Source: Tillandsia leiboldiana
Taxonomy: Eukaryota > Streptophyta > Magnoliopsida > Poales > Bromeliaceae
Direction: 5' to 3'
Length of the DNA stretch: 64,000 nucleotides
Assembly (NCBI GenBank): GCA_029204045.2
Contig: CM055077.1
Location: 3,247,069 to 3,311,068, forward strand
The translations under genes and the position numbers were made by a program. Below the pieces are notes generated by a model. The model saw nothing but the letters and a program-made list of their open reading frames with translations, made no database searches and was not told where the DNA came from. Position 1 is the first letter of the stretch. Each line of letters begins with the position of its first letter. Below are positions 25,119 to 37,668 of this stretch, piece by piece.

Positions 25119-25835
25119 TGTAACGATCCAGCCCACTAGCAATAATAATTCGTTGGACCTAAATCATAGTCCAAAATGCTTAAGCTAATTATTATTACTA
25201 GTGTTCATATCTCTTTGGGACTATCAATTATTGGGGGAGTTTACGACTGACGAGGAGACATTCTTGTCAATCCAAACACACACACGGCTCAAAATCACCA
25301 GGCGATGTGAGACTTGTCTCGCTAGCCCTGTCATCTAGTCGCTAGCCCTGTCATCTAGATCAAGACTCAGTCTAGACTTGTTACACACGGTTTAGGCTTG
25401 ATGTCCTCGTCAGTCTAAACACATACACATCCCAAGATTACCATATAATATGAGACTTATCTCGCTAGTCCTGTCATCTAGTTGTTAGCTCTGTCATCTA
25501 GATCCAGGCTCAGTCGAGACTCGTCACATACTGTTAGACATGACGTCTTCGGCAGTCCAAACACGCACACAACCTAAGATCACCAGACGATGTGAGACTT
25601 ATCTCGCTAGTCTTGTCATCTAGACCCAGACTCGGCCGAGACTCGTCACACACTTTCGATTGGTGACCGATTTTGATACTAAATGTAACGACCCGATCTA
25701 CTAGTAATAATAATTCATTGGGCCCAAACCACAGTCCAAAATATTTAAACTCAATTATTAACACTAATAACCATGTCTCTTATATACTCAATCGCACTCC
25801 ATTCCTATCTGATGTGCGACTATTGAGGTGTCACA
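25119..25835 (-). mobile_element. TRIM-like miniature LTR retroelement
   Basis: Two related direct repeats, 25119 to about 25243 and 25684-25835, read on the minus strand from TGTGACACC (upstream copy) and end in CGTTACA. A TATATAAG box lies in the upstream LTR. Just inside that LTR is TTTAGTATCAAA, a decayed match to the initiator-tRNA-Met primer-binding site. The short interior (about 440 bp) is non-coding and contains three tandem copies of a CTCGCTAGTCCTGTCATCTAG-like block. The same family appears at 35213-35543 with a better primer-binding site. Confidence 0.65.
25300..25660. repeat. Three diverged tandem repeats inside the TRIM-like element
   Basis: Blocks beginning GAGACTT(G/A)TCTCGCTAG and containing GTCATCTAGA and GACTCGTCACA recur three times at roughly 130-150 bp spacing. 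They make up most of the element's interior. Confidence 0.65.
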
Positions 25836-26432
25836 CCCTCATTATTATATCTAAATTTAAAAACTTTTGCTTCTATTAAAATAATTAAAATTTGTTAGAG
25901 ATATTTTTCAGTACAAATTAGTGCTTAACTTTCAATGTTTTTAAATTGAATTATCGTAGTTACTTAGATCAACCATCTCTTATCAATTGTTTTTTAGTTT
26001 TATTTGCGAAAAGGCATTAAAACTTAAGTTTGATAAAAGCATCAAATGAATTTGATTAATCATTAATTTTTTTGTTAAAAATATGAAAGCTAAAGGTGCC
26101 TTTGTGATGATTTCAATCACTTTTTAGCGAATAAAAATAAATATCATCAATAATTAGTAAATTACAGAGTTATTAAATTTGAAAAAATTTAATAGAATTT
26201 TTTATTTAACGAAGTATAGATAATCAATAAAAAGAAACTTGAAGTTCTCAATGAAGAAGAAAAAAAAAAAAGTTAGTTGAGGGGGTGATTTCAAACGCGC
26301 GTATAGTTGAGGGGGTCTCCATACAATTACACTGCGGTACCCTCACTGTGCGGAGTTCACATCCCACTCCCTCTCGGTTCGCGAAAAGGATAACGCTCCA
26401 CACCACCACAACCCCCGCCCCCAAATCGCGCC

Positions 26433-29300
26433 ATGGGGACTCTAACCCTAACCCTAACCCTAACCCCGCACCCTTCTCCTTCCCTCACCTCCTCCTCTCT
26501 GCTACCACCCAACCCCCTCCTCCTCCTCCCTCGCCGGAGCTCCTCCTCCGCCGCCCTCGTCGTCGGTGGCGGCGGCGGCGGCGGAGGGATTAGGGTGGCG
26601 GCGTACATGGAGCGGAACCCTAACTCGGCGGGGACCATCGCGAGCAAGGTGATCGGGGCGCTCCCCGTGTTGGGGCTCCTCGTGAGGATCTTCGCCGACG
26701 AGGGCGGTGTCGGCGACGACATCGTCGACTTCGCCGAGTTCCGCCGCCGCGTCGGCAAGAAGTGCGGCGTCACCGACTCCCAGGCCTTCTACGAATTCAG
26801 AGATCGCCGCGGCCGGGTTCGTCGTCTCAGATAAAAACCCAGTAATAGTAATTTTTACAATTATTTATTAGGGCAATTTTTTTTTTTTTTTTGATTGGTT
26901 TTTGTGTGAAAGTTTAGGACCATTTACTTGTGAGAGCGAAGCTGTTTAATTTTTCATACTTATCTCAACTTCAAGTTATTATTTTTATGTAAATTGGGTT
27001 TGATCTTGCTAGTTATAATTGCTAGGTGATCTGAAAAATTAGGACCATTTGCTGATCTATTTGTTTATTGTTATAGCTATTAGATAAGACCAAAATCTCT
27101 TGCATTTAAATGGATTATTGTTCAGATCTTTGACGCTAATCATTAATTCCAAAAGCTCATATGTCGTTAGAAATATACAATCAATTCACTTAGAGCTTAC
27201 AATCACAGCACCTACAGATCTCTCGATTTTGATTCGGCCCAATTAATCTTCCCCCGCTTCGAACATGATTTGAGCTAACTCTGCCTCCCGCCATTTCGAA
27301 CGTGATTCGATCGTGATTCGATCTAACCAGACCTCTCGCCATAGGAGATGATGTTGGCTTAGATAGTCATTTCGAACTTGACTCGATTCAACCAGACCTC
27401 CCGCTATAGGCCATAGAATATGACGCTGGCTTATTTAAGCCAACATATTGAAGTTGTGAAATTGTAGGGCTAATAATATTGGATCTGGATGATTAGAATT
27501 GTCATAAAGTATAGTTTCTAACCAATGGTCTTTTGCAGCATTTAGTGCTAAATCAAGTGGTTCCTCAAATCTCAGTTTTTTAGTGTATACATTGATCCAA
27601 ATAAATGTGTTCAGTCATTATCTTACAGTGTTTTTGTGTATGGTTTATGGTGTTTTTGATTGCATTTCTCCTCTATATTTGCCACGACTTTTAAACTGCC
27701 GATGATTTCATGTTAACGATTCGTGAAACAAGCTCTAGATTTTATGAACTAAATACTTGGTTATTAACTTGAGCTTTCCTTTTCATTTTGGCTAGGCAGG
27801 AGATCCGTTGTACGTTCTTTTGTGCTGCTGGTTAGCTGCCGTCGGTGCTGGCCTTTTGAAGTCCGAAGAGATATTCGAAGGAGTAGCGAGGCTTCGCATT
27901 TCCAACGACATTGAGTTTGAGGAGGAGACCTTTTTCGCAATGATGAATGCAGCAAAAGAGGTAAGCGGTGTGCACGACTGTTGAAGTATAGATATCGCGT
28001 TCTTTATTGTTGCGACGACATTTGCTAAATAGGCTCTGATTAGTGTAAGAGATACTCTTATCACCATTCAAAGCAGTTTATGGAAAAGGGAACTAGTTGG
28101 CTTTTTAATCTGTTAAAACATGAATTACTACATCTTGTTCAAATTTGTCACTCTCCTCTAATTGAAGCTAACCATTCAGAAGAAAGTTTTAGATCAACTG
28201 TTTGTAGATCAGTCAGAATGCTAACTAAATCTTACATTAATTGAGCCTGTGGATACATTAATGTGCCATATTAGTGAAATATATTGTTGAAGTCCATGTA
28301 TTTGGAAGTTTCTAGTTTCTGTATGTTTGTAGTTTCTATTTGTGAGAATATTAGGATAAGATTGCTAATATAGTAGCATGAACATAGACACTTTGAGAAT
28401 CGATCTAGAAGTTAGAACCTTTTAAATGTGAAATTCGCATATCGAAGCTGCTAATTTTTTCTCCCATTATATGGTTCTAAGATTACGGTTAGGAGACACT
28501 GGAACAGCAGAGCTAGGGGCCTTTTTGTTTTTTTGGATCTCAGAGGTTGAACTCGTGACTCCGAGAAAGTCATATGCGATGGTGTTTGTTTCGACACCAA
28601 GCTCCCGAGTTCACAGTTGTACAGAGATCGACCTTTTGACTTCAGTGGGATGTGGGGGAGGGGGGGGCGAGTCGAGTTTGCAAAACTCACAAGTTTCTTG
28701 TGTTTTGACTACCCGCATCGTGATATTCAACAAAATATCATTCAAAGTGCTTCAAACCCATATCCTGGAGCTAACACTTGTAATTATTCAGAAAACTTAA
28801 AATTGTTTTTGCCTTTTTGAATTCCAGTCTTTATTCATTAATGTACACAGTTTCCTTTATCATCCATCAGTGGATATACTCATCAACATGTTTAGGTCAT
28901 GGTCCAAGTGTATCATTTGCTATTTTTGCTATAAAGCACACTAACTCCTACCTAAAGAACTTTGATTTACTCGCAGAAACGTGCAAAGTCGAAGTCTCCA
29001 ACGCCAGAAATTCCGATGGAGGTTCGAGCGGAGAAAGCTCTCGAAAGCATATACGTGTGTTGCTTCGGCCAAGATCCCATAGAAGACGAGGATGTGAAAT
29101 TGTTATGTACCATGATGAATGGGGTGTTCCCGTCAGTCGGAAGACCCCGGATTGATAGGATTGTTAGTTCCATGGCACAGCAAATTGCTTCTGGTGAGAG
29201 GAAAACCTATCCGGGTGGAAAAACTGTATCGAAAGAGGCCCTAGAGCGGCAAATGAAGGACCTCAATTTTCTGAAACAGAAAAGAGAGACTTCCAGTTGA
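26433..29300 (+). CDS. PSA3: Photosystem I assembly factor PSA3, chloroplastic
   Basis: PSA3 is a nuclear-encoded chloroplast protein needed for photosystem I assembly, acting with PYG7 (family knowledge; identity from recalled similarity to At3g55250). Three exons, 26433-26816, 27796-27960 and 28977-29300, all phase 0, give 290 residues. After a Thr/Leu/Pro/Ser transit peptide come IGALPVLGLLVRI (hydrophobic), DEGGVGDDIVDFAEFRRRVG, then AGDPLYVLLCCWLAAVGAG and LLKSEEIFEGVARLRISNDI in exon 2, and the helical C-terminus ending QMKDLNFLKQKRETSS. The ATG follows AATCGCGCC and is the first in the GC-rich exon. The leader is encoded partly by a (CTAACC)n repeat. A 90-bp tandem duplication lies in the 3' UTR. 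Confidence 0.88.
26442..26468 (+). repeat. (CTAACC)n hexamer repeat within PSA3 leader
   Basis: Four near-perfect TAACCC units just after the start codon, read in frame as alternating Thr and Leu. The unit resembles a vertebrate-type telomere hexamer, not the plant TTTAGGG heptamer. Its location in a transit peptide suggests simple codon-repeat slippage. Confidence 0.8.
27132..27460 (+). repeat. Diverged copy of the TG...CA dispersed repeat
   Basis: In PSA3 intron 1, the sequence from CGCTAATCATTAATTCC to about 27230 matches the start of the repeat at 19641. The continuation (GATTCG and CCTCCCGCTATAGG motifs, repeated twice) is different. It is probably a related but recombined element. Confidence 0.45.
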
Positions 29301-31651
29301 TCACCCAGTCTGTAACAGATTTTTTTTTTTTTGTCTATATTTGTCTAGAAGAAAACTTGACACTCAATCAGAGGTTTTTTTTTGTCTATCAGGAGAGGTT
29401 TTATGATCTTCTTACTTGGATTAGGTCTCATTTTGTAATGCTTGTGCTAAACTTAGTGATGTTGATGTTTGTATATCATCTGGATTCGTTTGACACTAAA
29501 CAAATTTGGATTAGGTCTCATTTTGTAATGCTTGTGCTAAACTTAGTGATGTTGATGTTTGTATATCATCTGGATTCGTTTGACGCTAAACAAACAAATA
29601 TGTACCATTAGCTTTTTAGCTTCACTTTTATTTATTTGTCAAAAGATGAGTTTGTAGGTTTACAAACAATAATAATATCACTAAGAATTTGCTTACAGAG
29701 AACACCAAAACATACAAACATACTCCAGTTGTATCCAAAGTACACATCATGAACAAAAACAAGTGTGAGCTCAAAAAGAGATTGTTAGCAAGATAAATTT
29801 GATTAAACATTTTAGAGCAGAGAATAACAGCAAGAACAGTGTGTACTACATGCAAAAGAAAAAAGAAGAAAAGTAAAATTGTCTAAGTACTTAACAAGCC
29901 AAGATTGGTAAGACACTTTTATGAGAAATTTTTTAAAAAATAAAAATAAAAGAAACTTCTCTGGGCACAAGTGACTCGGGGTTCTATACATTTATTAAAT
30001 ATGTAAGCTCACAAGCTAGCGAGAAATTTGTCGTTAAGAACCATGCATAGTGCATCAAACTTGTATTCTCAAAATTACATGAACTAAGTTTACCAAAACT
30101 GCTATAATCACTACCATAAGGAAAATTATTATTATTATTATTCGGGAGACGTTCTTATGCCCTGGTAAAACACATGGGTATACATGAGTTCAAGATGACA
30201 CTAACTATGTGAGTTACTAAATTGTAAAATCAGAAGCTAAGGCCAACTGTCCATTGCCTCCAAAGATAAACTTTGAGCTTGCTCAGACTTTCGTAAGCAA
30301 CTTCCCAAAATATGATTGAAAATTTGATGTTGTGATCTTAATGATCCACCCTTTCTTCCAATTTACATAATCATGATGGCATAAACAATAATCTAAAATG
30401 GGCACGAATGTTAGTTAAGTATATATTGAATTCAAAAGACGAATCAGTAGATCCCGGGATCTACAAAGGATTTTGTGGTATTGGATAAACAAAGAATCAA
30501 AAGTTGGAGCTTATCTCGCTGTGTGTGATGAAAAGATTTCTAGTTGACAAAACTGAACATCGGATTCATTAGGATGAACAACCTTCTGCTTGGTGGGCAA
30601 ACAAGCTCTGCATGTTGAACTGGAAAGATAAAGTTGAAATTTGAAGTTAGGTAATCACAAGGAGCTAATAGTAACCAATAAATCATCGCAAGAAATTCAC
30701 ATTGCATTTTACAATATTGCTACTAAATTGAACTTATTTGTTCTAGACTTCTATCAACATTTTCATGTACTAACTCATCCTACATTGCACATTACTGCTT
30801 TCTATACTTAGTGAAATTTCAGCCTTAGTCCATCATAATATGAAAATTCAACGGCCACAAAAAAAAAAATCTATTATATTCGTAAAAGGGGTTTGGAGGT
30901 TAGGTCAAGTATTATGGTACTTTCCAATGTTGAGCACCACGTCCTTTACATGGGTATCATTTTTCTCCTTTTAAAGGACAAATAGTATGGTTCTATGTAG
31001 CGATCTAAAAGCTATAAGAAGGTTTTTCTCCATTTATAACAAAGTAGAAAAATGTAAACAATCCAATTTTCTATCGGTGACAAAATTTTTATTATTATCT
31101 GTCTTCATTACATGTCTTGTCTGATTAAGACTTTTTGTAGTTGTTAGCTTTCCCTGTTTGCATGTAAAATGAAGTGCTTATTTTTATTGTATGATGTTCT
31201 TAGACCTTCGATACAATATAAATCCCCTCTCATAACTATTCATGAAAATAGTGGCAACTTGAGCATTCAGAAGCAAACATCAGAACTTCCTAACTGCATT
31301 CAATTAGCAGATAACATCCTATAAGCGATAAACATGAACATCTAAATTTGTTGTATTTTATAGGAGGAAGAACAACAAGAACGCAGAGCATCAAATCTAG
31401 AAAATCAAATGGATCAGCACGAATGCTAAGATTTGTTAAAGTTATGTATGGGGGCACTAGCTTTACAGTAAACCAAAGGAATGTTTATAAAATATTAAAG
31501 TAAAGAAACTAAGTTGACATGTTTGAAAATGAAATTGCATCAGCATGCTGATACTGAGGATATAAAAACAAGCCAAATTATGATTTTTTTCTCTTTTGTA
31601 AATCTTCATCAGCAAAAGGAAATTAAAACACAGACACTTACAGCTGTTGCT
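29301..31651. other. Intergenic region between PSA3 and PPR gene
   Basis: It contains the PSA3 3' UTR with the tandem duplication, then AT-rich DNA without recognisable genes. The part nearest 31651 is probably the 3' UTR of the minus-strand PPR gene. The duplicated block begins only at about 31680, so this region is single-copy. Confidence 0.5.
29416..29595 (+). repeat. 90-bp tandem duplication
   Basis: 29416-29505 and 29506-29595 are almost identical, with one visible change (GACACTAAA versus GACGCTAAA). It lies about 120 bp after the PSA3 stop codon, so it is probably in the 3' UTR. Confidence 0.9.
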
Positions 31652-34600
31652 TCACCAGTAGTCCTTGCAAGAGCATACCCCATTCTCAAAATGGTGAAAC
31701 CTCTTCGCATCCCGCACAATGAGTTGTCGGCCAACAAGCTTTGAGATTATCTTCAAAGCAGTGTGGCAATCTCCACACGCACGAAGGTTTTTAATAATTC
31801 GGATAGGCGAACGGGCACCACTAGTCATAAGACCGTAGCCAATAGCCAATCTCTCACTGTGAGCTAGCAAAGCTTCCTCTTTTGACTCTTGGTCAATGTC
31901 ATGTAGAACGAATCGGGTATCTGGAATATAACCGGCCTCTTTCATTTGAGCTGACAAACACCTTAATTGGTGATAAATCTTCTCATGTTCAGGATGGGAT
32001 CGATCACCCGCCCGATACTCGTGAACTCTGTTTCTAACCTCAAGAAGATTAGCCTTTTTCCTCTCTTTCTCCTTCGCAAGGTCCGAAGCTTTGACAGGTA
32101 AAAGACCCAATTTACCCTGGTCGTTTAATTTAGAAGGGTCCAAGCGCTCAACGATCTCAGCACATCTATCCCCAAGCTCCAAATTACCATTAATCCGACA
32201 AAGGTTCATTAGAGTTTCCCAAACATCAACACTTGGTTCAACAGGCATCTGTTCAATGAATTCTAGGGCTTCTTCCAAATACCCAGATCGTCCAAGCATA
32301 TCTACAATGCTCACATAGTGTTCCATCTTAGGGTTGATGCCAAAATCCTTTTGCATTGATTCAAAATGTAGCATTCCCTCATCAACTGCTCCTAGAACTC
32401 CACAGGCAAAGAAGACATTGACAAACACGTAACTGTCCGGCTTAAGTCCCAACTGTTTAAACTCGCTAAAAAGATCGAGTGCTTCCTCACCAAGACCATT
32501 ATTAGCAAAACCCAAAATCATCGTATCCCAAGAAGTTAAATTCCTCTGAGGCATACTCTCAAATAGCTTTATTGCATCATCCATCGATCCACACTTTGTG
32601 TACATTTCTAAAATTTTGTTGTGAACACCAACAACAACATTGACCATTATTCGTGAAATGTGGTCATGTATTTTTTTTCGCTTCCTCAAGAGAAGAAGCT
32701 TCACCGCATGCTTGCATCAACTGGAAATACCTAGGGAGGTCCACGACTATACCCTTTTTCTCTAACAAGTCCAGGACTTCTACGGCTTCTTTTACTTTGT
32801 TCTCTTTGCAGAACTCATCCAGTTCATCAACCGTACCCTTATAACCACAAGTTTCAACTGTTTCCGGAGATCCACCAAAAGATGACACACCATTAGCTTG
32901 GCTTGTAGCCATCAGCAGAGGATAATCAGTCCCTCTCTGAAATGAAACATTATTCTGCTGGGCTGGTAGAGGATTCACGCTATTATACCAACTTGGCTTC
33001 TGAGGACTCTGGTAGATATCTGTAGTCATTTCTCCAGAAAAGTCTAGCTGGTTATTTGGTGTATCACCTCTTGGTTTCGCACTGTTGTATATATTTGGAT
33101 TTGGATAGGTGTGTCCTGGATTATCACCATATTTCACATTAGGGCCTTGATCAAATCCTGCATTGTTCTCTTTATAAGCTCCACTTTGATTTTGGTAAGG
33201 CTGTCCAGAAGTTGCTGTTTGAAACCGAGCTTGGTAGTTATACTGGAATTCAGAAGGCTTTTTCGAATAAAAAGTTTCTGCTCTCTGATGAGTATCTACA
33301 GTTCTCTCTCCACTAAAACTAGGTTGGTTATTAGGGTTATTTCCCTTACTTCCATCAGGATTTTGATATGTTCGTCCATGATTTTGTCCATGATTATATC
33401 CATAATGCCCACTATCAGCGTTTTCTCCACTAAATGATTGTGGGTGATTTGGAATAACACTTCTCGGGTTCTCGCTGTTATATCCATGAGGACCCCAATA
33501 TGTTTGTTCTTGATAATTTCCATGATACCCATTAGTGGATCTCTCCCTATTGATTGATTGTTGGTTATCTGGGACGTTGCTGCTGGAATTGTTGTGACGG
33601 TTTGCAGCTTGATAATGTTGCCCAGCATCATATCCGTAATTCCCATTTCGCACTTGCTGAGCCCCTGTATTCTCCTCTTTATTGGACCCTGTTGGGTAAT
33701 GATGAGGCTGTATATTTCCTACATTACCGTAACCACGATGATCATTTGAGCTTCTCCCAGAAGCTTCTACATTCTCACCTCTCTGGCGCGAATTTGGATC
33801 CTGATAGAATTCGCCATCAATCCTCTCCACAGCAGAAGTACTAACGCTACGTAGCGGCATCAAGGACTCTGCGCAATCCAACTCTACAGGAAGCCTATGA
33901 CTTCCAAAATGATCGATAAATAATCACACATATATAACCACAAAAAAAAAAACAAAAAAACCCTGAATATGAACAAAGCAAAACATATACATTATATTGG
34001 GTTCTTAGGAAACATAGCCCTAATATTTGTCTCGCAAAATTTCAAATTGACGATGATATTGCGCCAAGCGTAAGAATATAGAAGAACAAGTAAATGAATC
34101 AATCGAAAGAGCGTATGGAACACAAAAGGAGTAACATTTCTAATTCAAACAAACTAGTTGGACCAAAAAGATCCTGGATAAGAAATTGGCCATGCAAAAG
34201 AAAACAACTAAACAAAGTGTATATAGTGTTACGAATACAAATCGAAACTTTTAATGGTACATATAACAAATTTAAGTTTTATCAGCAGGAAAATGATATA
34301 AAAGGAAAAAAGGAAAGAAAAAAAAAAAAGAGTAAACAAAGCCAAACACAACGCTAAACGCAATGATGTATGCACTCAAAATCCTGATTAGATATTCATC
34401 AAACGAAGCATTTTATGAGCATCTCAACAGTACCCACCCCCTAATTTCTCCGAGAAAGAGTGTTTTTGATGAGAATAATAAGATCGGATAACGGAATCGA
34501 AAGGGCGAATAATGCTTATACCTGGAGATCGATTGGGAGAAGCTCCATTTAGAAACCCTGGAGAAGGGGGAGATTGGGGAAGAGGCGAGGACCCTCAAAA

Positions 34601-34661
34601 AGCTCGGAGAAGAGGAGCGGGATCGCGTAATGGCTCTTCGAGCGAGCACCGCGAGCGCCAT
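31652..34661 (-). CDS. PPR-DYW RNA editing factor (MEF8/DYW2-clade-like), left copy with frameshift
   Basis: DYW-class PPR proteins take part in C-to-U editing of organellar RNA. Exon 1 (34522-34661) encodes an Arg/Ser-rich mitochondrial-type presequence (MALAVLARRAITRSRSSSPS). It is joined in phase 2 to exon 2 (31652-33894). An Asn/Gln/Gly/Tyr-rich low-complexity region of about 330 residues is followed by a few PPR motifs, E motifs and the DYW domain, with HSE and CGDC deaminase motifs, ending CSCKDYW and a stop at 31652. The few PPRs and N/Q-rich leader resemble Arabidopsis MEF8, MEF8S and At2g15690. A run of 8 T at 32671-32678 (7 in the other copy) breaks the frame after about 450 residues. 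As written the protein would lack most of the PPR and DYW parts. This may be a sequencing error. Confidence 0.85.
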
Positions 34662-34666
34662 TTTAA

Positions 34667-34699
<33 letters not shown>

Positions 34700-35212
34700 C
34701 ACTCTCACTCGCGTTTGGGGAAGAAACCCTAAACCCACTCATTTGTTTCGCGTCGGGGAAGAAGGGTTTTGGGGACATTTTCAATTATGCCCCTGACAAC
34801 TTTGGAAATTAAACATTTGCTAGATTACAAATGGATCCGGATTGGCGGAGCTCCCGCCCGATCCACTCCGAGTGATAAGTGAGAATAAAAAAATATAAAA
34901 ATATATAATTTCATCCTGAATTCATCCTAATCTGGCAAATTAAAGGAGCAAGAGAGGGAGATTCATTTTTCTTTTGATCCGTGCTAAAAATTTGTTAAAA
35001 ATTCGCTCACGACTTCAAACGCTGTAGTGGTATTCGTTTTTTCGTTAGACAATTCGATTGTCTCGAAAAATATAAATAAAAGTAAAAAATTATATATTTT
35101 TATAAAAATTATATTATTTTATGCTTAGTTTTGTGTGCCGAGAAATTTGGATGTGAGATAAGATTTTTGGGAAGGACCCAATTCAAAATATGGAAGGTGG
35201 AGGGATCAAATA

Positions 35213-35543
35213 GTATTTTGGGCTGTGGTGTGAGCACAACGAGTTATTATTGTTAGTAAGCCGAATCGTTACATTTGGTATTGGAGCCCGTCATCAGCCG
35301 GACAGAACTAACGAGATAAGTCTCACATCGTCTAATAATTTTGGGTTGTGTGTGTTTGAGCTAACGAGAACGTCAGATCTAAACAAGGGGTCTGTAACAC
35401 TCCAATAATCTCATATCGGATGTGATTGAAGTTGTGATTCGGTATATAAGAAATATGGACACTAGTAATAATAACCAGGCTTAAATATTTTGAGCTGTGG
35501 TGTGGATCTAACGAATTATTATTGTTAGTAGACCGAATTTTTA
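35213..35543 (+). mobile_element. TRIM-like element with tRNA-Met primer-binding site
   Basis: The recognisable left LTR end (about 35213-35273, ending CGTTACA) is followed at once by TTTGGTATTGGAGCC, close to the initiator-tRNA-Met primer site TGGTATCAGAGCC. A right LTR starts TGTAACACTCC (35393), has a TATATAAG box and repeats the GAGCTGTGGTGTG...ATTATTATTGTTAGTA end. The interior shares GATAAGTCTCACATCGTCT with the element at 25119. The 5' part of the left LTR is not recognisable. It is repeated in the right unit near 47092-47422. Confidence 0.65.
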
Positions 35544-35609
35544 TATTAATATAATTATAAATAAGAATAAAAAATAAAATTAAAATTAAAATTAACATAA
35601 TTTCATCCC

Positions 35610-35654
<45 letters not shown>

Positions 35655-35657
35655 TTC

Positions 35658-36307
<650 letters not shown>

Positions 36308-36512
36308 TAACGACCCGCGCTTCGTCGCGAAAAGTTATAATAGTTATTTCGAATTAAGCATAAAAAAAATATAAAAACTAATTATAATTATTTTTTATTA
36401 AATATAATTAAAAAGAGTGTAAAGTAAGAAGTACAAATAATAAAGGTAAATATCCAAGCATTAATTCTAAATAAGTTCAGCTGTTTAGATATATATGGAA
36501 TCTGATTCTGCA

Positions 36513-37668
36513 TTATTTGTCTTCATCCGCTTCTTCACTTACTTGAGTATTATCACTTCCTTGAGCATCATCACTTGATTGAGCATCATGAGAAAATCTA
36601 TGGATGGAAGAAAAAAATTATTAAAATGAAGAGAATAAAAAAAAAAGGTAATTTTAAATATAAATTTAAAAATTAATTGTTATTACCTAATACATTGCCT
36701 TTTTGCCAATGAAACTTCATCTGAATTTTTCACATGAACTGGAGGACTGTCATTTTTAAATATTTAAATATAAATACGGCAGAAGTATATTATATTAAAA
36801 GAGTAAAATAAATATAAAATAAGGATACCTCGAAGATTTTTTTGGAGTTGGAGATGTTTCTTGAAATAATTCTTTTTGAATTTGTTTTTCTTTTGGAGAA
36901 GACAGAAGTTGTTCTTCACATTTCATAAGTAGATTCTTTCCAAGTTGACTTTTACTTGACTGAAGCTGGTCTTCACATTTAATAAGTAGGCCCTTTCCAA
37001 GTTGACCTTTGCCCTTTACATCATAATTTAATGTATAAATTTTGTTAACTTTGAAAGAGGGGTTTGTTGCACTAAATCTTTGGAAGTCTGGAGAAATTTG
37101 GAAAATATGTTTTTGACCGATAATAGTTTTAATGGCCGGAGGCAAGATGAATCTGTCTGAATTAACTGCTGTAGCAAGATTTTGTGCTCAGATGGATCAC
37201 TCTCAGTAGGAGCAGGTTCCGGTGCTAGGCGATTAATTACGTCATGGCAGTCATTGATAATACCATAGCAGTTGTTGATAGCCTGACGCATCTTTGAACG
37301 CTCAAATGCGTATTCATCTCTTTCATTGATAAGAGATTGTATGATTTCTTGAGAAGACTATATTCCCATTTCAGATTATCATACTTAGAGTAAAACGCAG
37401 AGTGTTCTGATGCGAGTTGGTCATATAAATTCTTATAGAATGCTCTATCTTCATAGTTAGCATCCTTGATGTGTAGATCCAACTCCTCTCTAAGTTTGTA
37501 GACAGCGGTACGGGCCGCATCTTGTTCAGCGGCAGCAGAAGCAGGGAATGGAGAACCCCAACAGCGAACAATCTCGGATACAGATTCAGAACGCACGATT
37601 GGAAAATCCATGTATGCTGAAAACTTCCCATATGTATCGATAGTTATTTCACAGGGTGGCATCTCCAT
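36513..37668 (-). pseudogene. Hypothetical protein gene with dsRBD-like start; frameshifted
   Basis: I do not recognise a family. From ATG at 37668 the frame gives EMPPCEITIDTYGKFSAYMD, then PASAAAEQDAARTAVYKLRE. The latter resembles the second half of a double-stranded RNA-binding fold, but this is weak. A probable coiled coil follows, then two copies of a QLGK-LL-KCE-QL-SS block. Two apparent frameshifts, near 37340 and 37150, are needed to follow the conserved-looking reading. Small downstream exons with good splice signals (36687-36746, then 36513-36597) encode a Ser/Asp/Glu-rich tail ending EEADEDK. It lies wholly within the 2.4 kb absent from the right duplication unit. It may be a decayed gene, or a real one with sequence errors. 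Confidence 0.45.

Larger units (their letters stand above)
24845..26432. other. Intergenic region with a TRIM-like element
   Basis: It holds the 3' flank of the methyltransferase gene, then the TRIM-like element (25119-25835), then AT-rich DNA up to the PSA3 start codon. No gene was recognised. Confidence 0.6.

Noticed and set aside
26442..26468. Interstitial telomere repeat
   Set aside because: Only about four hexamers of TAACCC, not the plant heptamer, and they are in frame in a transit peptide.
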